Assembly (NCBI RefSeq): GCF_022201045.2
Contig: NC_068558.1
Coordinates: forward strand, 50,013,501-50,077,500
Direction of reading: 5' to 3'
Origin: Citrus sinensis
Taxonomy: Eukaryota > Streptophyta > Magnoliopsida > Sapindales > Rutaceae
Length of the DNA stretch: 64,000 bases
The first letter of the stretch is position 1. Each line of letters starts with the position of its first letter. A program made the translations under genes and the position numbers. The notes under the pieces are model-generated. The model made no database searches, was not told the origin of the DNA, and saw only the letters and a program-made list of their open reading frames with translations. Positions 37,065-48,499 of this stretch are shown here, one piece after another.

Positions 37065-38014
37065 TATAAGTTTGTGATGTGCGATTGCTGCATACAAGTT
37101 GGGTGTGAAGACGGGTTACAGTTTGCTAGTGCATTATATTTGAAAGATAATTTTAGTTCGAAGCCTCTGAAGAACTGCATGTGCTTGCAAATTATTGTTC
37201 TGTTCCTTTGTATGCAAGTTGTATTTATGTAATATAATTTTGTTTGCAAACTAGATGTAGTTTTTCTTGAAGTTATTGTGATCTTTATGTGCTGTGGGAA
37301 CTTTAATGGATTATTTCATATAAATTCTATTTATATACGCAACTGTAGAATATGATGTTTTAATTTTATAGTTTGTTAATACTGCATCGGTGGAACCGTG
37401 ATTCGTGAAAGTAAATCATTTTATGGTGCATCATGAACTTGAGATTTGCAGAGAAAGATTTGTGACATTTTGTCACTGACCAAGAGATCGCCACAGTTTA
37501 CTTCGTGGTTTAACATGTGCAACGGGTTATTATTTAGCTGAATGAACTGTACCTAGATGTTTGGAAGTTAGCTAAATGCAACATTTGGATGAACTGCACC
37601 TAGCATTTTTGGCCCATTTTGGTATTTAGATGTAGTTTTTAAATCACAATCCTGTAAAAAAAAAAAATTATTATTATCACATAAATGTTGATAATGTGTA
37701 ATAAATATGATTTTTAAATATTGATTTTGACAAAAATGACAAAGATATTATAAGTTTTTCATCTTATAAGTGTGAAATTAAATTAATTTAATTTCTAAAA
37801 TGTAACATTTAGTGTCTATAAAAAAAATTTAGTACTATAACTTTTAAGTATACACAACCTCCAAACTAAACAGCGCCATAATTCCCTTATAATTGATCGT
37901 AGCATAGCAGCAATATTTTGAGCTTCATGCAACTTCCAGAAGGATTAAGTGAGTCATTTTTTAATGAATTAAAGGGGAAAGAAGAAGCTATGGTACCCTG
38001 TTGATTGTCAGTAG
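37065..38014. other. 3' flank of the malectin gene
   Basis: Contains the likely 3' UTR and then a copy of the dispersed MITE (37615-37875). A search by eye for HRD, DFG or APE-type kinase remnants found none. Confidence 0.55.
37615..37875 (+). mobile_element. Dispersed AT-rich MITE, copy C
   Basis: It carries TTTTGACAAAAATGACAAAG and ATATTATAAGTTTTTCATCT in the same order and spacing as copy B at 30690-30940. The flanking AT blocks are also similar. Ends are approximate. Confidence 0.6.
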
Positions 38015-38023
38015 AAATTGTAA

Positions 38024-38812
38024 GAGTGGGACTATTGGCACCCCTCTAAATACCTCTTAACACCCCTTTAATTATTTTATAATTTTAATCTTTATTAAAA
38101 TTACATAATAAGACAATTTTGAATTAAACCCCCACTCAAAATCAAATAATTTTTTCTCCTTAAAAATTCCTTATTGCTATTAGATTTGTTAATAGAATCA
38201 TTGCTATTATCAATTTATCATTGACATAAAATCATTCATTCCTCTTAGATTTGTTCCATTATCATTCTCTTCATATAAAATCATTACTATTATATTTGTT
38301 AATAGAAGTCATTTCATAGAGGCATGTAAAATTTTGGAAATTCAAATTATGCTACAATATCTTTATTATTGGACTAATTTTTCTATGGCTTTTTTTTCTG
38401 CAGGTGTTCATGCTTCCAGCTTCACCTATTCCTCCTATTGCGAATGGTTGGATCAAGTATCATGAACCATGTGCAGAAGGCTGGGCAACACCATACGAAA
38501 CTAATATAAGTGTTTTTAAGGATTTGGTGTTTGAAGTTACCACACAAGAAATAATTGATCTAGCTAGTCAATGACAATATTAGACAATTTTATACTAATA
38601 AATTAAACAAGGGATTAAAAATTAAATTTTATCCACAATCAAGTGATCAAAAATTAAATAATGGGGTTTATACTAATAAATTTAAATTAAGGGTATTTTT
38701 GTCATTAAAGGGGTGTTAAAAGAATTTTATAATATTTTTAATTATTTTAATAGGGTTAATAAAAAAAAAGAGGTATTGATAAATATTTAAAGGGGTGCCA
38801 AAAGTCCCACTC
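38024..38812. mobile_element. Mutator-like non-autonomous element with 9-bp TSD
   Basis: Identical 9-bp duplications AAATTGTAA flank the element at 38015-38023 and 38813-38821. Terminal inverted repeats of about 30 bp start GAGTGGGACTATTGGCACCC on the left and, read inverted, GAGTGGGACTTTTGGCACCC on the right. A 9-bp target duplication is the Mutator (MULE) signature. There is no transposase. Inside is an exon-like ORF at 38404-38574 that follows a good acceptor, so the element may be a gene-fragment carrier (Pack-MULE-like). Confidence 0.85.
38404..38574 (+). other. Captured exon-like ORF inside the MULE, 56 codons
   Basis: TTTTTTCTGCAG (acceptor) is followed by 56 sense codons and TGA. The peptide starts VFMLPASPIPPIANGWIKYH and contains CAEGW and FKDLVFEVTTQEIIDL. 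Its base composition is far less AT-rich than the element around it. I cannot name the parent gene. It has no plausible own promoter. Confidence 0.4.
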
Positions 38813-38821
38813 AAATTGTAA

Positions 38822-40565
38822 ACGCAAACAAAGTTCACGTGCCCTTTATATTTGCAACAAAAACCAAGCCGTGCGATACAAAGAGATTAATGGGCTTCAT
38901 GTTTTTGTAAGAGTAGGCTTTTGATACTCCTCAAAAAGTCAAAATTCCTTCTAAAACCCCTTTTTAATTGAAATTACCTATATAACTAAATATAATAATT
39001 TATTTCATTTTTTTTTCAAAAGAAAATTTAATTAAACACTTAAAATAAATTATTCTTTTAATAAACTTTTTACGTCCATCTCATTTTATAATTTATATTC
39101 ATATTTTATATTTTGATCTAAAAAGTTTTTTTTTGAGATAATTATAAGAGTATAGAGTTATGGAGATAGAAATTACATAATAGAAAGAAAATATAATTTA
39201 AGATTGTAGGAGTGGCCAAAATATGTATTCTATAAATAAAAGTTTAGTTTCAAATTCTTTTTTCTAAGGTAAAATTTTATGGAATGATGGTTAATTTTAA
39301 CACATGGGTTTGTGTTTTATAAATTAAGTTCGGGGTATTTTAGAAAATAAAATTCAATAATATTATAAGAATTTTAAAGCTCTACTCTTTCTATAAGTCC
39401 ATTGAGTTCTTTTGTTTTGAGACGTGAAACGCACAAATATCAGTCAAATGGAAGTTCAGCTTCTTATGGGCCCATTAGTTGGTTGATAACACATAAACCC
39501 ACGTGCGCATATAAGTTATTAATTTATTCTGAAAAATTAGATAACATGCCAAGTATGATTATCAATCATATATACTACTGTACTAGTAAAATGCTTGGTT
39601 CCATGGTTTACTTATGTGGACGATCGTGTAGAGAGTTTATTCTAAAAAAGCATTAGTTGAGTGATAACACACAATCTTATCTACGCAAACAAAATTATTA
39701 ATCTATTTAAAAAATACTGATAATCAATTATGTTTGATCTCTTAACATGCTATGTATGATTATCAATCACATCAGTAAAGCGATTGGTTCGATGGTAAAC
39801 TTATGTGAACAATTAGTTGACAGTTTTCATACTGAATTCGTATTGCAGTTGGCCTTCCTTTATCGGAAAATAAAACCCACAAATCAGCTTCTATGCATCC
39901 GAACGAGTCTCAATTTAGGAATAATAATATAATGTGTACATAGTTGAGATAATAGTTTATGTTCTAAATAATATGTTGATCTTGTTGTGTATTAAAACTT
40001 CTTAATGATCATTTTATTCATAACAATTGTTAACGAAAGACGCAACGTCTTAAAGGAGGTGCATTGCATTGATGCCATGCCAAAATGTCCATAAGAAATT
40101 GTAGACTAGTGTTATGACTTATGATATTTGATGAGAATACCACCGCTTGAGAATAGTAAACAAATATACATAATAGTCCAAACTGCTCTATTATAAACTA
40201 TGAAGAGAGCATAAGTCTTTGTAATCGATCCATTCAGAAATCATCAATAAAAAGCTCGTCTTATCTTCATTATCTTATTTTATTCCCATTTAGATTTATA
40301 ATGTAAACTCATTTGTTATTGCAAGCCGCTGTCGCGCAAAATGTCAAAGTGTTTCCTTTGCTGAAAGACTTATTGAGTCGTTTGACTCAAAAAGGGAAAA
40401 CATAAAATTATAATCAATTAATCACCCCATCAAGAATTAATAGAATGTAATATACTATCAAGAATTTTTGTATCACCTCATCAAGAAATAATAGTAAATG
40501 CAACCCATATTAAAATACAAAAGTCAGCCCTAATTTTTTAAAGCACAATCACTTCATCGCCGAAT
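38822..40565. other. Repeat-rich spacer
   Basis: AT-rich DNA with an imperfect tandem duplication. Blocks starting near 39473 (CATTAGTTGGTTGATAACAC) and 39652 (CATTAGTTGAGTGATAACAC) share several motifs. These include AACATGC.A.GTATGATTATC and GGTTC.ATGGT.TACTTATGTG, at a period of about 180 bp. No gene was seen. Confidence 0.5.
39473..39822. repeat. Imperfect tandem duplication, unit about 180 bp
   Basis: Two neighbouring units share CATTAGTTG.GTGATAACACA, TATTAATCTATT-like, ATGTATGATTATCAATCA and TGGTTC.ATGG motifs in the same order. Divergence is high, so the duplication is old or the units belong to an uncharacterised repeat. Confidence 0.5.
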
Positions 40566-40574
40566 TTAAATTAA

Positions 40575-41002
40575 GGGTTAATTTTGTCCTGCCCCCAACT
40601 GTTTCAACATTTTTCGCCACGCACTCATATGTTTCGAAAATACTCACTCCACACCCAATTCCGTTAATTTGACCGTTATGTTTAACGGAGCTATTTGAAA
40701 TTTAAGTAAATGTCCGAAATACCCCTTATCTTGAATTAGAAAAAAAATAAAATGAGATAAAATGTTAATTTAATAATTAATGTTTACATTAAAAAATTTT
40801 ATTTAAAGGTAATTAATAATAATTTCATCAATTAAATTATCATCATCAAATAATATTTAGGATATGAATTTCTAAATTTGTCCTTTGACCGTTAGAATAA
40901 ACGGTTAAATTAACAGAATTGGGTGTGGAGTGAGTATTTTCGAAACATATGGGTGTGTGGCGAAAAATATTGAAACAGTTGGGTGCAGGACAAAATTAAC
41001 CC
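40575..41002. mobile_element. Mutator-like MITE with ~105-bp TIRs and 9-bp TSD
   Basis: The left arm (GGGTTAATTTTGTCCTGCCC ...) and the inverted right arm (GGGTTAATTTTGTCCTGCAC ...) match with few differences for about 105 bp. Exact 9-bp duplications TTAAATTAA flank it at 40566-40574 and 41003-41011. The 428-bp element is mostly TIR with a short AT-rich core and no ORF. Long TIRs plus a 9-bp duplication fit a MULE-derived MITE. Confidence 0.92.
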
Positions 41003-41165
41003 TTAAATTAATGTTGATTTGTCCATATCGCACGCACATTCATCAACCACCGATGCACGAATGACTTGACACGCATTCAACACACGACATCACCACATGG
41101 TACCATGCAAGGCACGTGCCAACTGCATCCATGCAAAATTACTAAAATGTACAAATTGTCTGTTC

Positions 41166-42327
41166 CAGGGGCGGATCCAGAATTTAATATTACCCCGGGC
41201 TAAATTTTAAAATTTATATTTTGAAGCGAACATAAAAATTTATAAGTAGAAATAAGTATATTAAATAAGGAGGAATACCAAGAACTTTATCTCTCTAAAT
41301 ATGTACTATAAACAAAAATAATTATAAAAAAAGAGTAGAAAATAAAAAACAACTCAAATATGAAATTATTTTTTAATTATAGAATTTGACATTGCAACCT
41401 ATAATAACTTGTAATTATATAAGGATTAAAAAATCAATTAAGAAATTTAAATTAACATAGATCAATACATGTAATTACAATCAATTAAAAATTGCAAGTA
41501 AAACTTTTATGCATGAAGTGAAGTACTAAATTATCCGACTTAATAAATTAAATAATTAAAATTTATTTATCCTTTCAAATTGTATAAGTATTTTTAATCA
41601 AAAGTTTCAATAATAAACTAAACTCAATTCAACAAAAAGATATTTGGGTGCAGTTGTTTCTTTGTCGGATGCTCTATCTCTCTTTAAAGAATTAGAAGTT
41701 GATGATTCTTCTATTAAAAGCTCTTAAAATACTCAAATTTTATTTTCTAACTTGTCCTCTTAGTTAATATAACTAATAAATAAAATCTGAAAATTCACAT
41801 TAAAATTTTATGAAAATATTGATAATTGTTACTATATGTTATTTCTGCTGTAAGTACTTTTAAGTCTAGTGATGATGTTATATTACATTGACATATATAT
41901 TTTTTAATTAGAAGCTTTTTAAAATAAATTAAAGCGGTAATAAAATTTTAACACCCTAATGTTTTCAATCTATTCAATAAATATATAATTTAATCATTTT
42001 ATAAAATAAGTCACTAATTTCAATTGAAAATAATATAATTGACTTAGGGACACATTTATAAATAAAATAAAAACTCTATTATTATATAAAATTAATGAAA
42101 ACATATGGGTAATTGAGTTAGGGACATATTTAAATATAAAATGAAAACTCTATTGTTATACTAAATTGATGAAAATGTAAGGGTAGTTGAGTTAGGGATA
42201 TATATGAAACTAAAATGAAAACTCTATTGTTTTATTAAATTATTAAAAAAGTAAGGGGTGTAAATGATTTTTTTCTAAACTAGACCGGGCTACAGCCCGG
42301 TCTAGCCCACGTGCAGGTCCGCCACTG
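41166..42327. mobile_element. hAT-family non-autonomous element, 1,162 bp
   Basis: Ends read CAGGGGCGGATCC on the left and, inverted, CAGTGGCGGACCT on the right. An exact 8-bp duplication GTCTGTTC flanks it at 41158-41165 and 42328-42335. The 8-bp duplication and CAG.GGCGGA ends are hAT hallmarks. The right subterminal region has a GACCGGGCT...AGCCCGGTC palindrome. The interior is AT-rich with no intact transposase. Confidence 0.9.
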
Positions 42328-42335
42328 GTCTGTTC

Positions 42336-44317
42336 ACGTATGGTGCTTGCTTATGTTATCAGCCCCGTCATCAACTGTTGCATGCATCTTGCAAATTGGA
42401 GGGAGGTAAACGCCCCCACGTGTCAAGTAGGCCCCATCTTTTTTGGCCCTGAAAATTATGTTATTGACAATGTCGTTCTGTTGTTTGCTCCAAATAAAAA
42501 AAAAAAAAAAAAACAACCCCCAAATGATTCACGGTGTTAACACATAAGCCGTTCTTGTTTAAATATTTTACACTCAAGTCCACCGTCCGTAGTTGACCGT
42601 AAATTTAGGTTCCGTTTGATACAATTTTTCAAGTAGAGTTTATTTTATTAAAGTTTTTGGCAATAAAACTCTAACAAATAAAGTTTTTACTTAAAAAATT
42701 TTAGTTATTTAATTGTCAATAAAAACTTTTATTAAAAATATATAAAATTACTTTAATAGGTAAATTTTTTTAAGTTATATTATGAAAAGAATAAAATAAG
42801 ATTGTCAAATAAATAGATGATATTTTGAATATTTTAACATTTAAAAAAAGTTTTTCAACCTTTGCTCCCAAAAGTCTAAAATTTGAGATTTTACTAGTAA
42901 AGACAAAATAGCTTATTTAAACTCTAAAAGGTCTACTAAAAAAAACCAAACAATAAAAAAATTATGATAAGAGCTACTAGGATTAAATAAGCAGTTATAA
43001 CAATTAGATAAGTCATACCAAATATACATTTAATGAATGTTTATTTTTTACAAAGGGCAAAATCGCCAATTCAACAAAATATTTTAAAGTATTTTTCTAT
43101 TTTCTCTTTATTTCTTTATTAATTTAATTCATCTTCTCTCCGAACCGTTTGCATTCGCATATGGGGCAGCGACGGAGCAGCAGCTTGCGCACTAGTGCAC
43201 AGCGGCTCGCGTGGTGGTGGGCGGTGGTTTGAGCCAGCTGGAGAAACTGCTCAGGCGATCCACCATTGCCCCTGGGTTTTTCATGGCTTGATTCAATTAG
43301 TTTGAGAGTTGGATTTGATTTATTTTGCTTTGACCTTCTATTTTGTTTTGTTTTTATTTAATGTTTAATGTTTAATGTTTTATGTTTTAGGTTTTAAGGG
43401 TATTTTCGAGAACGATACCTTTTGATTTTGTAAAATCTGAATCATTTTATTGGTCACTCAAAATCCCATTTTCAAGCACTTGAACAAATCGCGTTAATTT
43501 GTTGATTATGCCTTTTGCTTTAGTAAATTCCTTTATTGAGTGAGTGTAAGCAATAAGATGAATAAAATGAAAGTGTTTGTAGTGTTTATTATTAGTGTAA
43601 GCAAGTTATTAATAACGTTGTAATAATAAGAATATTTTGGTATGCTTGAGACATTACTTTTTAATTATTATTCGCAGTTTCGTATGTATATTATTATAAT
43701 AAGATGAAGTATATATACATAATAAAAGGTGAGCTAGAAAGAAATAATATTTCAATCACGATTTTATATACATATTATTATAATTAATCGAAGGATACAC
43801 AAGCACAAAAACAAAAAAAGATAAAACTTCAAAAGTACCCTCACTTTTCCTCAAACGACAAGTTTGCAAGAAGTTGCACTAATAGATTGGCTTTTCGGCC
43901 GTGGCTGTAGAGCAATATATTGCCTTTTTTATTTTAATATATTAAATTTGTTTTTTCGGCCCTTTTATTATCTAAGGGTTAAAATCGTCATTTTATAGAG
44001 TTTAGTATTTTTTAACGGTCAACGGATCTAGGACCCAAGTGTCAAATAAATTGAACACGGAGGACTTAGACATAAAATTTGGGAAAGCCGAGATTTTATA
44101 TTTTTTGCAGTGGCCATGATTCATGCTTCCTTTTTTGCATTATACATTTATACACAATACAAAGTCTACTTTTTCACATTGATTAAAATATTATTTGCAA
44201 ATTCTTTCCTATAAATATGGTAATTCTACTTACATTCTCCACAGAGATTCTCTCCCACAACTAACGAATTGACTCTCTCTTTTTTGGTGTTGAGATTGAG
44301 ACAGTGAGGAGAGAGAT
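42336..44317. other. FRO upstream region, with a possible old MULE
   Basis: Candidate degenerate inverted ends lie near 42545-42608 and 44008-44075 (TTGACCGT and ACAC..AAGTC blocks). A GC-rich patch occurs at 43140-43270, followed by a short TTAATG tandem near 43355. No gene was recognised. The last 100 bp hold the FRO promoter and leader. Confidence 0.5.
44210..44217 (+). promoter_or_regulatory. TATA box of the FRO gene
   Basis: TATAAATA sits 101-108 bp upstream of the FRO start codon, which predicts transcription near 44240-44250 and a leader of about 70 bp. It is the best TATA match in the region. Confidence 0.6.
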
Positions 44318-47300
44318 ATGGATTCGAAAGTCGTGAACAAATCAACTTCGTCTCATGAAAACATTGGTGCAGTTCGCGCAATCATAAAGCTGCTGCTAAT
44401 GGCAGTGTATTTGGGCACTCTTATGCTTTGGGTCCTGATGCCCACCAACACATACAGGCAAAACTGGTTGCCTCATCTGAGAGCCAAATTCGGTTTTACT
44501 ACATATTTTGGAGCACAAGGTTGGTAAATTAAATTATTAACTACAAATTTAAAGAATTTACAGTATGTTACATGTCCATAAGTTACTTCTGCAGGAACAA
44601 CGCTTTTGATTTACACGTTTCCTATTCTCTTCATTGCCGTAACGGGCTGCCTGTACCTTCATCTTGGGAACAAATTGAACGATAATAATGTTCTGGAAAG
44701 GTATATTTATAAAATAAACCCATTTGCTAGTGGTTGCTGTAATCTTGTGGCGTACGTGCGTACTTGTCGATTGTTATTTATTTATTTATTTTTTTGAAAT
44801 GAACTTGGAACCAACAGAAATGGCAAGAAGCATCGCCTGGGCATATGGAAAAAGCCGATGCTGGTGAAAGGCCCACTAGGGATTGTTTCTGGCATTGAGC
44901 TAGCCTTCTTCATGATGTTGATTGCACTGCTAATCTGGAGTCTCTCCAATTACCTCCATAACAGCTTTGCTGATATCACCCCACAATCAGCAGCAGAGGA
45001 AGGAGTGAAAGTGTAAGACCTTAACATTTTCGGCAGCAAGTTTATTTGGAAATTGAGATTGAAATAATATTTTGGTTTTGGGTTCTGTCAGATGGCAAGG
45101 TAAGCTGGAGAGTACGGCGCTGAGGTTCGGCCTTGTTGGAAACATATGTCTTACACTTCTCTTCTTTCCGGTAGCTCGGGGCTCATCGGTGCTTCCACTT
45201 TTTGGCCTAACATCTGAGGCCAGCATCAAGTATCATATCTGGCTGGGCCACATGGTCATGACCCTCTTCACTGCCCACGGCGTTTGTTACATCATCTTTT
45301 GGGCAGTTACAAACAACATCTCGGAGGTAATAATTTTGGATACCTTTTTCTTTTTCTTTTCTCTTCTCTTTTGCTTGTTAATCTTGAATATTAATTTTTG
45401 TAGATATTGTTTTCCATTTCTGGTTGGTGTTTCTCCTTTACAAGGAACTGGCACTAGCTACGTACTCTTTTCGTTTTTGCTAAAAAGAGTAAAAAAAAAC
45501 AACCAAATAAAAGATGAAGCTACTGAATTTGAAACGAGTCTATTCTCATAGATGCATCAGCATCACCCGATATTAGAACTTAAATTAGGAGATAAATAAC
45601 CCTAATATTAATTTCCCAAAAAAAAAAACTGGTATTTGTTAATCTTATGATGATGATGATGATGTAGGATTGTTTAGATGGTCAACCTGATGTGAATGAT
45701 CTCGAAGAGCGTGTCCAGAATGAACGGTTGGATTCGTTCGATTATGGACAACCTTCCCATATATGTCATTAAAGGGACCCACGAGTGGACTTAGATAGCT
45801 CTCTCGCCGTCTTTTTCTTTTCGTAATCGTAGCAGTATAGTTTCGCTTGTTTGGGAAACGTCAAATTTGCTTACGTCATTGCAGTTGTGTCATTTTCTCT
45901 CTTAAAAATGTTATTTGCCCTCAACAGTTACGAATAAAATTATGGATGACAAGTAGAATAAGAATATTTATGTATAAAAAATAAAATCAATAAAATAAAC
46001 AAATGAAATATTTATTATCTTTAGTTACCATGTACAGTTTTATGCATACAGCCATATGCAAGTAGTATCACTCTTTCTCTCTTCTTTTAACGCTTGTATT
46101 CCATGCACATAATAATAAATAAGTGCGCTGCGGAGCTGATCACGAACGGTCAGGAGCATTATTTGGGTACTTTGATTTGTAATTTTATTTTGTAGCAGAA
46201 AAGTATTGACTGCTTCTTTTCCGTTTACGCTCCGGTCGGGTTAGGAATCTTAGTTTGTGGGTCCCACGAAAAAGTTAATCTGATACGTGTGGGTTGGGCG
46301 GACCCTCCGTTTGGAAAGTGAATTTGGGCCAAATATTCCACACGATTCTGTTGTCCAGGGCCCGTACGTTAGTCACATCCTTCCTTAGTGCTGGTGATAC
46401 CAACTCCAACTGGCCCACCTATCGAGAAACAAATATCATTCATATTGGCCCAAAAGTCTAAAACGCAAGTGATACTGATGATATGATGCCACGCCACCAA
46501 AAGCGATTCGTGAAAAAAGCTGAAAGCACTGTTAACGAAGGGTCGGAAGTAGGCACTGCAAAGTCCAAACCCCCCCAGTCCCCAGTCCCCAGATAGATAT
46601 ATGCAAATGGAAATTAACAAGTTGCGGGACCCATTTTTGACTTTTGTGAATTTTTTTTGTTACCAACATTGATCCTGTAAAGACGAAAGTAGTAGAATCC
46701 TCGTGCTTTATCGTTGATCGTTGACTTATTGCAGATGTTGCAATGGGCAAAAATCGGAATATCAAACGTGGCCGGAGAGCTGGCATTGCTATCTGGTCTT
46801 GCCATGTGGGCAACAACTTTCCCTCCAATACGCCGCAAGTTTTTTGAGCTCTTCTTTTACACACATTACCTTTACATATTGTTTGTGGTCTTCTTCGTGT
46901 TCCATGTTGGCATCTCTTACTCGTTGATTATGCTTCCTAGTTTCTATCTCTTCGTGGTCGATCGTTACCTAAGATTCTTACAATCACGACGAGCAGTTCG
47001 TTTAGTTTCTGCTCGTATGTTACCTGGCGAAACTGTTGAACTCAACTTCTCCAAAGCTCCAGGTATATTAACTACATATGTAATAGTTCTATATATATCT
47101 TCCTGTTACTTCACTTGATGATTCTTTGGGTTCTTTTTTTTTTTTTTTAATTTTTTAATAATTATTTTACTAGGTTTGAGTTACAATCCGACAAGCATTA
47201 TGTTCATTAATGTGCCGAGCATTTCCAAGCTGCAATGGCATCCTTTTACTGTTACTTCTAGTAGTAATTTGGAACCAGAGAAGTTGAGTGTCGTGATTAA

Positions 47301-48499
47301 AGGTGAAGGAAGTTGGTCCAAGAAGCTTTATCAGGTGCTTTCATCACCTTCTTCAATTGATCGTCTTGACGTCTCTGTCGAGGGACCTTATGGGCCTGTT
47401 TCAACTCATTTTCTCAGGTTTGCATTGTACCTTTTTAGCACTGTTATGTTGGTGTTTTAGAAGTAGTCTAATTTGATGTTATTAATAATATTGGTACTGA
47501 GAGCAATGGTGATTTTTGAAGGCATGATACTCTTGTGATGGTGAGCGGAGGCAGTGGCATTACTCCTTTTATCTCTGTAATTCGAGAGCTTATGTATGCA
47601 AGCACAGTAACAAAATGTAAGACTCCACAAGTAATCCTGATTTGCTCATTCAAAAACTCTTCGGACCTCACCATGTTAGACCTTTTGCTTCCGATTTCTG
47701 GCACCCCTACGGAGCTTCCCAACTTGAAGCTACAAATTGAGGCTTATGTAACAAGAGAGAAACAACCAACAACAGACAACTCGAAACTCATTCGAGCCTT
47801 ATGGTTCAAGCCCCTCGCAACTGATGCACCCATATCATCCGTCTTGGGACCAAACCGCTGGCTATGGCTTGGTGCAATAATCTCATCATCATTCATCATT
47901 TTCCTCATATTAATTGGGATTGTTGGCAGCTACTACATCTATCCTATTGATCACAATTCCAATCAAATTTTCTCGTTCACTTTAAGAGCATTCTTGAATA
48001 TGTTAGTTCTATGTGTGTCGATAGCTGCAACGGCCAGTGCAGCTGTGCTTTGGAACAAGAAACAGAATGCCAAGGAAGCAACGCAGATACAACACATGGA
48101 AGGTTCAACGCCAGCTGGATCACCAAACTCTTGGTTTTATAATGCTGATAGAGAATTGGAAAGTCTTCCACGTCAGTCTCTAATTCAAGCTACCATTGTG
48201 CACTATGGAAAAAGACCTGAGCTAAAGAGTAAGTTTCCTTGTCGCCATGTGTTTTACCTCGATCGGCTTTAAAATTGTTTTAGCCCTTGACTTCTGCTCT
48301 GCTTGCTTAACTCGATAGGTCATTTTATATTTTCTCGCTTGTATATATGGTGGGTGCAGGGATGCTATTTGAGTGTAAAGAATCAAGCGTTGGAGTTCTC
48401 GTTTCCGGTCCGAAGAGGATGAGACATGAAGTTGCAACAATCTGTTCATCTGGTCTGGCAGCTAATCTGCACTTCGAATCTATCAGCTTTAGCTGGTGA
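44318..48499 (+). CDS. FRO2: Ferric-chelate reductase (FRO1/FRO2 type)
   Basis: Eight exons join in phase: 44318-44519, 44595-44700, 44818-45012, 45092-45326, 46735-47062, 47174-47417, 47522-48228 and 48360-48499, giving 718 residues (Arabidopsis FRO2 is about 725). This plasma-membrane flavocytochrome moves electrons from cytosolic NADPH through FAD and two haems to extracellular Fe(III) chelates, the reduction step of strategy-I iron uptake. Haem-ligand histidines are in HIWLGHMV, the following HGVCYII and HYLYILFVVFFVFHVG. The FAD site HPFT is at about 378-381. The NADPH region has VEGPYGP and GGSGITPF near 446-453. The C-terminal FESISFSW is intact. Intron 4 is unusually long (1,408 bp). 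FRO1/FRO2 neighbour a DUF604 gene in Arabidopsis (recalled), as here. Which FRO paralogue it is needs a tree. Confidence 0.95.
45327..46734 (+). other. Long intron 4 of the FRO gene
   Basis: A 1,408-bp intron, bounded by GAG|GTAATA and TTGCAG|ATG, that splits the membrane domain. It contains (GAT)n at about 45647-45664 and C/A homopolymers near 46569. The other FRO introns are 75-132 bp. No coding or clear TE ends were identified. Confidence 0.7.

Noticed and set aside
43140-43270. GC-rich patch considered as a gene start or CpG-like promoter
   Set aside because: The only ATG frame stops after about 24 codons and no downstream exons could be joined.
46369-46864. Minus-strand ORFs across the FRO intron 4/exon 5 boundary
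   Set aside because: They lie opposite a conserved FRO exon and have no homology signal.
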